The translations under genes were made by a program, and so were the position numbers. Shown in pieces: positions 1-11,300 of a stretch of 64,000 bases of DNA (within the stretch, counting starts at the first letter, position 1; each line of letters opens with the position of its first letter). The notes below the pieces were generated by a model, which was not told the DNA's origin, made no database searches, and saw nothing but the letters and a program-made list of their open reading frames with translations. Where the stretch lies: the NCBI RefSeq assembly GCF_016808335.1, contig NC_053136.1:5996531-6060530 (forward strand), given 5' to 3'. The DNA comes from Panicum virgatum. Lineage: Eukaryota > Streptophyta > Magnoliopsida > Poales > Poaceae.

Positions 1-1802
1 CTTAGTGAATCATTAGTTGAGCCAATGACAATATCGTCAACATAAATTTGACAAATGAAAAGATCCCCGTTGACGTCTTTTGTGAACAAAGTGGTGTCCA
101 CCCTCCCGATCTTGAAGCCTTGCATGATTAGGAAGTCACGAAGCCTCTCATACCAAACCCTTGGAGCTTGTTTGAGCCCATAGAGTGCCTTGTGCAACCT
201 ATAAACATGGTTAGGATTCTTCGGATCTTCAAACCCGGGAGGTTGCTCAACATAAACAAGTTCATTAATTTCGCCATTTAAGAATGCACTTTTCACATCC
301 ATTTGATATAACTTGATATTGTGATGTGAAGAGTAAGCAAGAAGGATGTGGATAGCTTCAAGTCTTGCGACCGGAGCAAAGGTTTCACCAAAATCCAAAC
401 CTTCGACTTGAGAAAACCCTTTTGCCACAAGTATTGCTTTGTTGTGTATCACCACCCCATGTTTATCTTGCTTGTTCCGAAAGACCCACTTAGTGCCGAT
501 GATGTTCTTGTCTTTCGGAGGAGATTCGAGGACCCAAACTTCATTGCGGGTGAAGTTGTTCAATTCTTCTTGCATGGCCATCACCCAATCCGAGTCCTCA
601 AGTGCTTCCTCTATGCTAGTGGGTTCAATACAAGAAACAAACGAGTAATATTCGCAAAATGAAGTATGCTTAGAGCGGGTTCTTACTCCCTTGGTAGGAC
701 TACCAATGATTTGACCAATTGGATGATCCTTGGAGATGCGACCATGCTTCACTAGCGGTACTTGCGTGGATGCTTGTTGGGGTGGATCATGGGTGACTTG
801 TGCTTGTGGTGGAACATTTTGCTCTTCTTGTTTTTGGACTTGGGGTGTTGGCGTTGGCACATTTTCTTGAGGTTGTGGATCATCTTTTTCTTGATCTTCA
901 TCCACTTGGGGTGCCGTAGAGGTGATTGGTGTAGATGAGGAAGGTCCTCCCCCTTGATCATTGCCTTCATGCACCTCTTCCGGCTTGATATCCCCAATGG
1001 ACATCTTCTTCAAAGCTTCATCAATCTCCTCATCACCTACATTGTCATAGCCAACAACCTCCTCTTGGGAGCCATTAGATTCATCAAACTCCACATCACA
1101 AGTTTCTTCAACTAACCCGGAGATTTGATTGAATACTCTATATGCTTTGGAGTTTGATGCATAACCAAGAAATAAACCTTCATCACATCTACTTTCAAAC
1201 TTACCGAGCCTTTTCTTCTTGTAAATGAAGCATTTGCAACCAAAGACTCGAAAATAGGATATATTTGGTTTCTTCCCGGTGATGAGCTCATATGGAGTTT
1301 TCTTGAGGAGTTGGTGAGGATACACTCGGTTGGATGCATGGCAAGCCGTGTTGATTGCTTCTGCCCAAAACTTCTCGGACATGCCATAATCATCCAACAT
1401 TGCTCTTGCTAGAGTGATGAGTGTCTTATTCTTTCTTTCCACCACTCTATTTTGTTGAGGCGTGTAGGTGGCGGAGAACTCATGCTTGATGCCCTCTTCA
1501 TCGCACCATTCTTCAATCTTCATATTTTTGAACTCGGTGCTGTTGTCACTTCGGATCTTCACAATTGGGGAGTTGTACTCCCTTTGAGCTCTTCTTGCAA
1601 ATGTCTTGAAGACGTCCGGAGTTTCACCCTTATCGCCTAGAAACATGACCCAAGTATAACGTGAAAAATCATCAACGATTACTAGGCAATAGAGGTTACC
1701 ACCAATGCTCTTGTATGTAGTTGGACCAAAGAGATCCATATGTAGTAGCTCGAGCGGCTTGGAGGTAGACAACATCGTCTTGATGGGATGATGTGTTGCA
1801 AC
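1..1802 (-). pseudogene. Ty1/copia (SIRE/Maximus-type) pol: integrase and reverse transcriptase, window-truncated
   Basis: Read on the minus strand, this is one open frame from the stop at 1803-1805 to the window edge. The integrase core lies at about 1000-1790, with DDFSRYTW and IRSDNSTEF carrying the first two acidic residues and [12 protein letters not shown] further on. Next come a low-complexity Pro/Gln linker (about 750-1000) and the reverse transcriptase (about 1-620). The RT shows the copia signature KWVFRNK, the substrate motif YGLKQAPR and, at the very edge, the catalytic YVDDI. RNase H lies beyond the window. The usual QQNGVVERKN motif has Gly changed to Arg and RSDNGTEF has Gly changed to Ser, which fits decay. 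The family call rests on the order integrase-then-RT, the linked LTR and the gag type. Confidence 0.9.
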
Positions 1803-2362
1803 TTACTTCCCGGCTTGACATGCTTTACATAGCTTGTTCTTGTCAAATGTGACGTCCTTCAAGCCGGTGATCATCCCTCTCTTGTGGGCTTTCTTGAGGT
1901 TGCTCATGCCAATAAGAACAATTCTTCTATGCCAAAGCCACCCAAGAGATGACTTGGTGAAGAGGCATGTCATGGTGCTTGTTTGCTTTGAAGAGAAATC
2001 CACCAAGGAAATATTGTCATGCCTAAACCCCGTGAACACCAATGACTTATCTAATTCAAGAGTTACTACAATACCATTCTTGTCAAAGGTACACGTTAGT
2101 CCAAGATCACATAATTGAGCAATAGAAATAAGATTAAAACTAAGTGCTTCTACAAACAAGATATTAGAAATAGATAAATCTTTAGAAATTGCTATTCTAC
2201 CCAAACCTAAAAATTTTTCCCCTTGAGTTATCACCATAGGTGACATGTTCATGATCGCCGGGGTCTTCAAGAGAGGTGAACATGCTATCATTGCCGGTCA
2301 TGTGTTGAGAGCAACCGCTATCAAGTACCCAATGTTTCCCACCGGCTTTGTAGTTCACCTAC
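1803..2362 (-). pseudogene. Copia protease and GAG-pre-integrase segment, frameshifted and stopped
   Basis: The aspartic protease motif DSGCSQHMTG is encoded near 2290-2330 on the minus strand, in a different frame from the upstream gag. A one-base shift in the A5T5 run near 2216 moves the reading into the frame of the GAG-pre-integrase segment, which has LFVEALSFNLISIAQLCDLG, the WHRR motif and a trailing CKACQAGK. A TAA at 1803-1805 then separates this part from the integrase; the family normally has a Gln codon there, so a single C-to-T change would explain it. The element therefore cannot make a full polyprotein by ordinary translation. The breaks are seen directly; the family expectation is from general knowledge. 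Confidence 0.85.
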
Positions 2363-2374
2363 ATACATGAGAAT

Positions 2375-4482
2375 TCACTTTTGAGTTTTAGAAACCCAAA
2401 TAAGCTTTGAGCCTTGCACATGTGTGACAAGAGCTTTTGGGACCCAAAGTTGCTTGGGGAGCTTCTTCTTTGACTCCTTAGCAATTTTGCCAATGGATTT
2501 GGCCTTCACTTTGTCCTTCACTTTACTCAAAAGAAAATGGTTATTTTGAAACATTGATGAGTAATTCTTTGGTAAAGTGGTAAGAGGACGTGATGGTAAG
2601 GTGCACTCCCTAGTGTGGTGCCTGGTGACTTGGCAATGTTGGCAATATGAACAAACTTCCTTGATGAAGCTAGTCTTGATCTCCGGAGAAGTAGTGCCTT
2701 GATTTGGCTCCGGAAATGAACCAAGACCTCTCTTGCCATAGTCACGAGCATTGTTGAAGAGAATTTCCTTTTGGATGTATTCTCCTCTTGAGAGCTTCTC
2801 CACACTACTCTTGAGACTTGCTACTTGATCCATCAATTTCTTTTCCCTAGAAGCAGCAAGCTCAGGCACAATATTAGTGGCATTTGCATTAATGAGTAGG
2901 TCATCACATGAAGTAGAAGCATTGACCTTTTCAATAGTTTCATTGACAAAGTTCTCAAGACTTGGGTCAATTGCTTCATAGGCAAATTCAAGTTCTTGAT
3001 ACTTGTGAGCCAACTCCCTATGCTCTTGTTTAATCTTTTTGTGGCTCTCTTCAACTTGCTTAGCAAGTACAAGTGACTCATTGTGCTTTTTGAGCAAGTC
3101 ATTGTACTTGTCAAGCAAATCGGAGTGGGCAAGCTCTAACTTGGCATGAGTGCTCTCAAGAATCTTGACTTTGCCCTTTTCCCTCTTGATAACGGATGTA
3201 TACTCATTAATGAGGTTAGTAAACTCATAAGGGTCAAGCTCTTCATCACTATCATTGTCACTATCCACCTCACATACCTTTGTGTTACCTTTTGCCATGA
3301 GGCACATGGGAGGCGGAGGTAGAGGTGGTTCTTCATTGGTGAGGGCGATGGTGACGATGTCTTCTTCATCACTTGAATCTTCGCTTGATGAGACATCGGT
3401 CACCCATTCTTGTTTTTCCACCAAAAAGCTTCTCTTGGTGTGCCCTTTCTTCTTCGGGAAGAGCTTGGTCTTCTTGTCATGGCTCTTCTTCACCCCAAGC
3501 TTCTTGCTCTTGTTCTTCTTTTCATCTTTTTCATCATCGCTTGAATCATGGCGATGCTTGCTCTTGTTGTCCTTCTTTCTCTTGTCCGGCTTAGGGCAAT
3601 CAGGAGAGATGTGGCTTTTTTCTCCACAATTGTAGCATGTTTTGTACTTGACATCTTCCCTTGGCCGGAACATTCTTCTTTTTGGGTCAAAATTGTAACC
3701 CTTTTTGTTTATCTTGTCGCTCAAGCGTGTGAACTTTCTCATCATGAGAGCAAGTTCTCCATCTTCTTCATCATCGGATGAGCTTTCATGATGATCTTCT
3801 TCTTCATTGCTTGAGCTTAATTCTTGCTTGACCATCTTGAGCTTGCGGTGCTTGTTGGCCTTGGTTTTGAGAGCAATTGTTTTGCTTGTAGTTGGCTCTT
3901 CGGACATGCCAAGGATCCCCATTTTATGAGCGCGAATTTCGCCCACAAGCTCTTCTACTTCCAACGTACCAAGATTCTCCTTTTGAAGCATAGCATTGAT
4001 GATGTTATATTTGGGCTTCGGAAGAAACATGAGAATCTTGCAGTTGATGGAGCCACTGTCAATTTTAGAAACTTCAAGAGCATTAATGTCCTTGACAATG
4101 ACATTCAAGCGAGAATACATATCATTGCAATTTTCATGAGCTAGCATTTTAAAGGAATCATGCTTAGCTCTAAACAAGTGATATTTTTGTTCACGAACTT
4201 TTGTGGAGCCTTCATGAATTTCAATTAGCTCTTTCCATATATCACTTGCTAAGTCCATGCCATTTACTCTAGCAAGACTTCATCACTAATGGCTTCGAAA
4301 ATTGCATTTCTAGCCTTAGCATTCCATTTTAATTGCTCTGAGGTGGGTGTTCCGGTGAACCCGGTCTTTGTTGCCAACCACACTTCGGGGGCAATCGCAT
4401 CAAGGTATGTGGCCATACAAACTTTCCAATAGGCAAAGTTCTTGCCCTCGAAGTGAGGCGGCGAACCTCCCATCTTGGTCAT
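2375..4482 (-). pseudogene. Copia gag polyprotein (UBN2 type with CCHC zinc knuckle), one frameshift
   Basis: The first part (4482 down to 4264) starts MTKMGGSPPHFEGKNFAYWK, the usual SIRE/Maximus gag opening. One base appears to be missing near 4277. The frame then resumes as DLASDIWKELIEIHEG and runs about 627 residues to a TGA at 2375-2377. A canonical zinc knuckle, CYNCGEKSHISPDC (C-X2-C-X4-H-X4-C), lies about one third of the way in. It is followed by a Lys/Ser/Asp-rich region and a long predicted coiled coil with heptad-like leucines. Gag packages RNA in the virus-like particle. Gag and protease are in different frames here. Frame-shifted copies of this ORF on both strands were ignored. 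Confidence 0.9.
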
Positions 4483-4523
4483 AGCTCTAGGCGGTGAAGC
4501 CTAATGATCTAAATGAGCAACGA

Positions 4524-4536
4524 GGCTCTGATACCA
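4524..4536 (-). promoter_or_regulatory. Primer binding site of the copia element
   Basis: On the minus strand the sequence TGGTATCAGAGCC follows the LTR end after a two-base gap. This is the standard complement of the 3' end of plant initiator tRNA-Met and marks the start of the internal region. Confidence 0.9.
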
Positions 4537-4538
4537 AT

Positions 4539-6227
4539 TGTAAGGATCGATGGACCAAGAGGGGGTGGGTGAATTGTGCCTTTTTCAAATTTCTAAAACA
4601 ATTAAAGCAACCTTAACCTATGCAATGCTAGTAAGGCTCAATTCACCAACCGGCTAACTAAGCAAACTACACAAGCTAACAAGGATATGAAACTAAGCAA
4701 GGTAGAGCTAACTTATGATCTCTAAGGTCAAGCACATGAATAATTGCATGAAAGTAAGTGCTTGAAATGAAAGAGTGGGCAAGAGACAACTGGATTTTTT
4801 CCCGTTGTATCGATGTGTTGGCACACACCCCTAATCCACGTTGTGACACTCACTAAGAGTCTTGTCACCTCCCATGTCACCGAGACTTGGGTGCTCACTA
4901 AGAGTCTCCGTTCACCATCCCGGCGTGGTGGAGCTCAAGCCACATACAAACTTCTTCGGGCTCCCACAATCCTTGGCAAGCTCCGGAAGAAACACCTTCA
5001 ATCACCAAGATCGCCTAGGTGCTGCCAATCACCAAGAGTAACAAGCTAGGGCCTTCACTTGAGCAAGAACCGATCACCAAGAACGGATGCACACAAGCTT
5101 CTCTCTATTCAAGTCCTTAGTCTTGCTTCTTGAATGATTGAATGAACAAATGTGTGGAAGATGAAGCTCAAGGTGGCTCTCAACAATATATGAGTGTATG
5201 AATGTTGCCTGGTGTCAAGAGAGTGCCAAATGACTCATTGGAGGGGTATATATAGGCAGCTCACACGAATAGAGCCGTTGGAGAAAAGCTGCCAGAAAAC
5301 TGCTTAGCGCCGGTTAATCCGACGTACCTCCAATAGTCAGGGTCGGTTTAACCGATGAATGTAAACTGTCCATTCTAAAAACTAGCCGTTACAACTTGGG
5401 CAGATTAACCGACGTATCATCGGTTTAACCGGTGAGTGTACCTGTGAGTGTAGTTGTCCACTGATCAACTGAAAAACCAAGTCTCTGGACAACTGCACCG
5501 ACGTTAACTCAAATCCATCGTCGGTTTAACCGGTGAGTACAACTTCTGAAATCCCTGGAAAAACCATCTCACTGGTCAATTGCACCGACGTTTCATTTCA
5601 AACACCGTCGGTTTAACCGGTGTATAGAACTTGAAATACCCTGAAAAAACCAACTCTGGACTAATGCACCGACGTTAATTCAAGCATCGTCGGTTTAACC
5701 GGTGTATAGAACCTGTCCAGACTCTGATAACTGCGTTTAACCGATGTATAGAAAAGTTGAGTCGTCGGTTAAACCGGTGTATAGACTTTTCCTGATTTTG
5801 CCTTTTCTGATTTGAGTCTTGAGTGAAATCCAAATATTCTTGAGATATAAGTTGAAAACCACTTATTTGAACTTCTTTAGAACCTGAGTGACCATAGTGT
5901 GCATCCATTTTTGATTTGATCATGTCCATGCTCAAGTTACTTGACCTTAACCCCTCTTAATAGTGCGATCACTACAAAACTATAAAACCTATACTAACCT
6001 AAGTGTCCTTCTCAACCTTACGACACTTAGGACTAGAAAGATCCTTAGTCTTGTTATATATTTGAGTTGAATACCGAGATCGCCTTTTTGAATAACGAAA
6101 TTGAGGGGCCTCTTTTGACATATGACCAAATGAGCGGTAATGATTTATTAAGCTGCACAAACTCATTAGTCACAATAATGGTTGTCATTAATCACCGAAA
6201 CATACCTAGAGGGCCTAGATGCTTACA
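4539..6227 (-). repeat. LTR of the SIRE/Maximus-type copia element (1,689 bp)
   Basis: The boundaries are the inverted termini TGTAAG (4539) and CTTACA (ends 6227). They are confirmed by a primer binding site on one side and a polypurine tract on the other. A polypurine tract upstream of an LTR that is also followed by a PBS means this LTR is shared by two elements, or arose by recombination. The LTR holds a degenerate internal repeat array at about 5300-5790 and no gene. Confidence 0.9.
5300..5790. repeat. Degenerate ~85-bp repeat array with CGGTTTAACCGGTG words inside the LTR
   Basis: Units contain GCACCGACGT followed some 20-30 bp later by CGTCGGTTTAACCGGTG. Clear unit starts at 5495, 5582 and 5666 give spacings of 87 and 84 bp. 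More diverged units flank them on both sides. CGGTTTAACCG is close to palindromic. Confidence 0.8.
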
Positions 6228-6796
6228 ATCTCCCCCCTTTTGGTGATTCATGACAACACAAACATAAATAACGAGAGAGCGAGAAAGATAAAACAGGATA
6301 AACTCAAGCAAACTCGAAAGAGAACCAAGGAGCTCAACGGCTCAAACGAAATCCATAGATATGTCTCAAAGCACGGCATACTCAAGAGTCAAATGTACAT
6401 ATCCATGAACTAACATCAAATGAGATAAAATATCAAAGTCCTGTAGCTACGAGCTCTCTCTAACTCTACCCTCCCTCTGACTCCAACTCCCCCTGACTCT
6501 CTCCCCCTTTGGCAACAAAGCACAAAAAAGGCGAGCTACTGGTCCAGCTGTCGCGGTACGGCGAGGAAGCGGTACGGGTCGTCGTCGTCGTCGTCGGACG
6601 ATGAACCCTCAGTGACGGACGAGAGCTGCTGGTCGGAGCTGACTGGGGGTGTAACTGTCGTGGAGGCTCTCATGCTAGCACTGCCTGGAAGAGGGTCTGT
6701 AGATGTGGTAACCGGCTCAGCAGAAGAAGTATCAGCATCTGAAGTAGTGAGTGCTGAAGCTGCCGGCTGTGTCGACTGTGGAACTATAGACTCCTC
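6228..6796 (-). mobile_element. Polypurine tract and 3' internal remnant of a second SIRE-type copia element
   Basis: On the minus strand the LTR is preceded by a purine-rich run (AAAAGGGGGGAGAT, 6228-6241), the polypurine tract. The next ~550 bp contain a second purine block near 6500 and a CGT/CGA trinucleotide run at about 6579-6598. This matches the non-coding stretch between pol and the 3' LTR in SIRE/Maximus elements. No supported coding region is seen. It ends abruptly at about 6797 in chromovirus gag. Confidence 0.7.
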
Positions 6797-7665
6797 TGCT
6801 CATTCTGCTGAGGAACATAAGGTCTGACTGTCCCCTGAGGCTGTGTGTACTGAGGTGGCCGATAGCTCCACTGCTGCTGTGGCTGGTGCTGAAAAGGGGC
6901 TCTTTGTGGGCCCGACTGTACCAGGCGGAACCTCTGGGGAGTGCTGCTCGAAGATCCCACTGCCGGTGCCTTTCTCTTCTTCTCCGCCTTGTGAGCTAGA
7001 TGGGCGTCCTCCTGAATGATAGCCCCGTTGACTAGCTCACTGAAGGTGTCAAACTTGACCATCGCCAGACGATACTGGAGCTTACAACTGAGCCTCTGCC
7101 TGAAACAGGCCTGCTTCTCATCGGTGTCCACATGGTACCCGGCATACTGTGATAGGGTGTTGAAAGCCTGAGAATACTGTAGTACACTGTTATTACCCTG
7201 CTTCAGGGCTAAGAACTCAGTGAGCTTTCTTCTAATAACCCCCGCGGGAATATGGTGTGCCCTGAAAGCTTCCTTGAACTCTGCCCAGGTAAACCGAGTA
7301 CCCGCAGGGAACATGGCCACATGGTTATCCCACCATGTGCGTGCGGGACCCCGGAGATGCTGAGCTGCAAATCCTACCTTGTCGTTGTCATAGTAGGGGT
7401 GCAGGGTGAACTTGGACTCAATGGTCCAGAGCCAACTGTCCGCCTCCAATGGCTCATCCGCTTTATGAAAAAGCGGGGGCTGAGTACCCAGAAACTGCTC
7501 ATATCTAGGAATAGGTGGTTGGTGGTGTTGTTCAGGCCGCGGCACTCTGCCCTGCTGCACGATCTCACGGAGGAGCGCCGTCTGCTCATCTCGTCCGGTG
7601 AGCATGGCTGCAATTGCCTGAGCCAAATCAGGAGGGTTCGGGGGGTGCTGCCATTCTGCATTCAA
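6797..7665 (-). pseudogene. Chromovirus (Ty3/gypsy) gag, 3'-truncated copy 1
   Basis: The minus-strand reading frame starts MNAEWQHPPNPPDLAQ and continues through the gypsy gag core (retrotrans_gag, WWDNHVAMFPAGTRFTW, EFLALKQGNNSVLQY). The frame is open for about 290 codons. It stops matching its relative at 23172-23969 just after VPQQNEQ, where copia-type sequence begins. The zinc knuckle, protease and all of pol are missing. Compared with the second copy, several substitutions are seen across gag, so this is a related but distinct subfamily member. The start codon is inferred from matching the second copy. Confidence 0.85.
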
Positions 7666-8229
7666 CCATGATTAGATTAGTCCCACGATTTTGATTACAA
7701 AACAATCAACCATGGAAGAATGCAGGAAGCATAAATTAAATCAAAAAGCCGAAAAATTTGTTTTTGTAACCAAATTCGGACTGTCTGGATTCTCATCCGG
7801 AATATCCGGACACCCCACCCGAACTATCCGGACCTATGTCTGGAGTATCCGGATACATCAAAAGGCCGGAAGTTTTGCATAGCCCCATCCGGAATATCCG
7901 AACTACCATCCGGAATGTCCGGACATCACACCCGGACTATCCGGACCTATGTCCGGAGTATCCGGATACACCCGTGGTGTTTCACTTCGTTCCCACACCC
8001 AAGATGCATAAATTTTTAAAACAATGAATGACATGATGCATAATCGCCCTACGGTAACCTCTCAGTGAAAAACCAACCATCTACTCGCGACTCTAATACT
8101 AACTATATAGGGCTATTACAAATAAACCCGCCCACACTACCAAATAACCATTTATCTTAAGTTGAAATTTGTTTTTAATTCATGAAAGCCTCAAAATTAG
8201 TCATGCTCGTACCTCCCCCAGTGCGTTTC
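7666..8229 (-). repeat. Chromovirus copy 1 leader with TCCGGAATATCCGGA-type motif array
   Basis: This is the stretch between the PBS and gag. At about 7785-7975 it carries repeated near-palindromes of the form TCCGGAATATCCGGA, CCGGACTATCCGGA and GTCCGGAGTATCCGGA. At the same position the second chromovirus (24110-24220) carries ACCGGTCAGACCGGT-type words instead. No coding region is supported. Confidence 0.7.
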
Positions 8230-8242
8230 GGCTCTGATACCA
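8230..8242 (-). promoter_or_regulatory. Primer binding site of chromovirus copy 1
   Basis: The minus strand reads TGGTATCAGAGCC, a perfect initiator tRNA-Met complement, two bases from the LTR end. Confidence 0.85.
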
Positions 8243-8604
8243 GCTATGACGGAACCGCCAAATTAAAACTCCAAATTAAGCGTAATGGTCGTCATTTGAA
8301 CACATCGGGCGTATTAGCTTAATGATTTAATTTGGCGATCTTTTCTCAACCCACGGCCCGATCGAAACAACACCGGTAGTCCCACGCGAAGGTGGGCGCA
8401 GATGGTACAAACATGACAAATACTTGAAAATACAAGGAGGTGACATACGATAATAATCGACGAGTTTTTACAAACTGGGTTCGAATACACAAATAGTTTA
8501 CATAATTTACATAAATCACACCATTTTCAACTCTACAATAGGGAGGCCCAGTTCAAACAGAAACGAACCTACACTACACTAGTGCTCCGCCTTTACACAA
8601 CCGG

Positions 8605-10051
8605 TGTCGGTGTCCTGACCCGGAGGTCCGGATCCCAACTAGTAATGCTGCGTGTTTCCTCGTCCCAAATGTTGATGCAAGAGGCAACACAGTAACACAC
8701 GGATTTATCCTGGTTCCGGCCGCGGGGCCGTACGTCCAGCAAGGGGTGTGTGAGGGCACTATATTATCTTGCACCGGAGGTGCCTGTAGTAGGGGGTACA
8801 GGCGAGGCGGGAGAGGGAGGGAAGCTCCCAGGTCTCTGCTAGAGGAGAAGTTGATTGAGGAGAGTGCCAATATCGGGTGCTCAGTGGTGCTGAGTGTTGT
8901 GTTCTACCGAGAGGTCTGATTGCGCGATGTCAATGACGTAGGTGACGTCCCCCTTAAAGGAAGCCCGCCTCCTCCTTTTATAGTCACAAGGAGGGACGGT
9001 GTACATGCCCAGGGGATCGTGGAAGTCATCGGTTTACCCCGAATCGCGGGGGTGCAGTGGTCGAACATTGTGGGAAGTACACTGTGGGGCATGGCATCGG
9101 GCGTGGCAGTCGTCCTTGGTCTTGCGGAGATCGCACCGGCGTCCTGCCAGCCCCAGCAGGCGGCATGGTCGTCGCTGTAGGGTGTACCGTCTTCCAGATG
9201 TGGCGTGGTGACATTCCGTGGGCCCCGCAGGCTAGGGTCTTGCATATATACGTGCACCAGCGGTAGCGGTGCACGCGGCGGTCCTGGACCCTCCCGGACG
9301 GAGTGCTGGCGTGTGCACTAAGGAGGTCCGGAAGTCACATGGAGATCCCGGACCCCTCGAGGGGGGAGGTCCGGGCCTCCGGCTGCTAGTGCTGAGCGTC
9401 CCTCCTTGAGGGGCACGTGGCGACGCCGGACCCCTTCCCGAGCAGGGGGCGGGTCCGGGGCCATACATGTGGTGAGGTGGAGTCCGGACAGCCGGAGTTG
9501 GCAGAATAGTAACGGGAGCTGTGCCGAGCACATCTTGTCCCACGTCGCAGGTCCCACAGTGCTGCCACAGCGTCCGGGTTGGCGGAGCAGTGACCGGAGT
9601 TGGCGGAGGGACTCCGGTCACAGCCACTGTGGGGAATGGTGGCCTGACGCCGTCTGTCCTGGGCGCTGTGGAGGAGTGGTTGGCATTTATTGCCTCCGTA
9701 AGACGGGCGGGTGAGCGGAAGAGCCGTTTGTCCTTTATGTCGAGGGGTGGCCTCGAGCGAGGCGGAGATGATTCACCCTACTCGAGGGTAGGTCCACTAC
9801 CCTCGAGCGAGGCGGAGACGCGGGGCGTGGTCGAGGGTCTCGATGGGAGCCCTCGAGCGAGGCGAAGATCACCCCGCAAGTCTAAGGGGGGTGCGGATGG
9901 GCTGCATGCAGGGCTTCTTTGAGTCCTTTTCTTTCATCCAGGTTAGAAGGAGGCCATAGGCCTTCGTGGGCCCAGTTGCCTAATATGTGTTTGTGTTTTT
10001 AGGGTGATCTTAGTACCCCGATTAGGGTATCCCTAATCGTGGTCCCCGACA
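8605..10051 (-). mobile_element. Solo LTR (1,447 bp) nested in the chromovirus LTR, TSD ACCGG
   Basis: Plus-strand ends are TGTCGGTGTCC and GGTCCCCGACA. Read on the minus strand it opens TGTCGGGGACCACGATTAGG, a familiar start for grass gypsy LTRs. It is flanked by a perfect 5-bp target duplication ACCGG (8600-8604 and 10052-10056). No internal region is present, so this is a solo LTR left by LTR-LTR recombination. The target itself was one of the ACCGG words of the host LTR. Confidence 0.9.
9745..9870. repeat. CCTCGAGCGAGGCGG repeats with exact 50-bp spacing
   Basis: The word CCTCGAGCGAGGCG starts at 9751, 9801 and 9851, a regular 50-bp period. An inverted CTACTCGAGGGTAG-like word lies between the first two. 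It lies within the solo LTR. Confidence 0.8.
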
Positions 10052-11013
10052 ACCGGTCAGACCGGTCTGCATGGAGCTCCCCACGTAGCCACCGGTCAGA
10101 CCGGTCCAACAAAATCTGAGGTGCTGCAACTCTGCCCTTAAGTGTGCAACCCGATAACTCTCTAACCTAGGGGTCTCAATCCACGACTTCCCACCCCTCT
10201 GCATCCCGGCAGATAAATTTGACGCAACAGGGGCAAAAATCCACGTCTGGGTGCCCTGAAATAAAAGTATGGTGGCAACAAACCCTGAGCAACTAATACT
10301 TAGCAAGACTTACCCGAACAGTGGGTATAACTTAAGCCACGTATCTAGACATGCAAGACTTTCTGGCTGGTGGTTATTTTGCAGAAAAGCACTGTAAGTG
10401 AGTCCTTATTTCTCAAGTTTTAGCTCCCATTTCAATCAATAGAATTACTAATCACCTACAAAAATCGAAACCCTTCTAGACCCTAGCAGAGGGACTCAGA
10501 TGGAGATGATTAACCCAAAAGAAATCATTTAAAACATCCGAGAATGATCACTCCCTTAAACCCTAGCTCGAGTACCTTGAGTAGGCTTCCCTTGCACCAA
10601 GAGCTTGAACCGAAGCCACCCCAAGGTGAAGCTCATAGAAAGGATGATTCCCCACGCTGGTAGAAATTTCTTGGGCCTTGGAATGGATTTGTAAGGAAGG
10701 ATTTGGAGTTTAGGGCTAAGGAGAGAGGGAGAGCTCGTGGGGGAGTGAGGAAGAGAGAAAAACTGATGTTTTACCGTTTGAAAACAGTAAAAAGACCCTA
10801 ACACGTGATATAGGATTTCAAGTCCGGACTATCTGGAAGAATATACGGAGTATCTGGGTAAATCCGGAATTTCCGGATTAAAACCCGGAGTATCCGGGTT
10901 CCTCTGGCTCCAAAATTTGAAATCGAGTTTTGAGTCGATTTGTGACTCGACTTGTAACCGAGAAAATTGGATCATTAGCTAGTTAAACCTAAATTTAACA
11001 CTCGAGTGTTACA

Positions 11014-11300
11014 CGGACCTCCTCGCGCTCCACGTCGTCCTCGACTACATCGACGAGCCCAGGCTGGGCGCGCTGCAGCGCGACCGCAAGGGCGAAGGGT
11101 CCGTGGTCACCACGCTGCTGCAGGCCAGGCCCTGCACGCGCTGCCGCGCGGCTGGGGTTCCTCCGCGATCCGCGTCTACTCCGGGGACGGCGGGCGCGCC
11201 ATGCTCTCCTCCGCCGCGCCCGGGGGGCCTCGGGAGGAACGCCACGGTCGAGAAGCAGCTCACCGCGAAGCCGTACAGCGTGGCCGTTGAGATAGACTTG
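11014..11300 (+). pseudogene. Fasciclin-like (FAS1) protein fragment, cut by the LTR and frameshifted
   Basis: Immediately after the LTR end, the plus strand encodes LHVVLDYIDEPRLGAL then VVTTLLQA. In other frames it encodes GDGGRAMLSSAAPGG and NATVEKQLTAKPYSVAVEID. In this order these match the second half of a FAS1 domain of plant fasciclin-like arabinogalactan proteins (cell-surface adhesion proteins). At least two frame changes are needed to read through. The 5' half is absent, and the sequence upstream is retrotransposon. Identification is by motif memory only, but the order of motifs is convincing. Confidence 0.6.

Larger units (their letters stand above)
8245..11013 (-). repeat. 5' LTR of chromovirus copy 1 (interrupted by a solo LTR)
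   Basis: It starts TATGACGGAACCGCC (the TG terminus has mutated to TA) and ends GAGTGTTACA at 11013. It aligns by eye with the LTRs at 16336-19401 and 24592-25357 in several blocks, including the AGCAAGACTTACCCGA stretch. Without the nested solo LTR it would be about 1.3 kb, clearly shorter than the roughly 2.45 kb of the copy 2 LTR, which carries an extra block at about 17650-18900. Near its right end (10820-10905) it has TCCGGA-type words, while its centre (10052-10110) has ACCGGTCAGACCGGT words. Confidence 0.8.

Noticed and set aside
5300..5790. Regular repeats that could suggest a CRISPR array
   Set aside because: Units and spacers are both repeated and diverged, the setting is an LTR in a plant genome, and no cas genes exist.
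6612..6827. Possible env-like ORF between copia pol and LTR
   Set aside because: Only 71 codons on the opposite strand to the element, crossing the junction into chromovirus gag.
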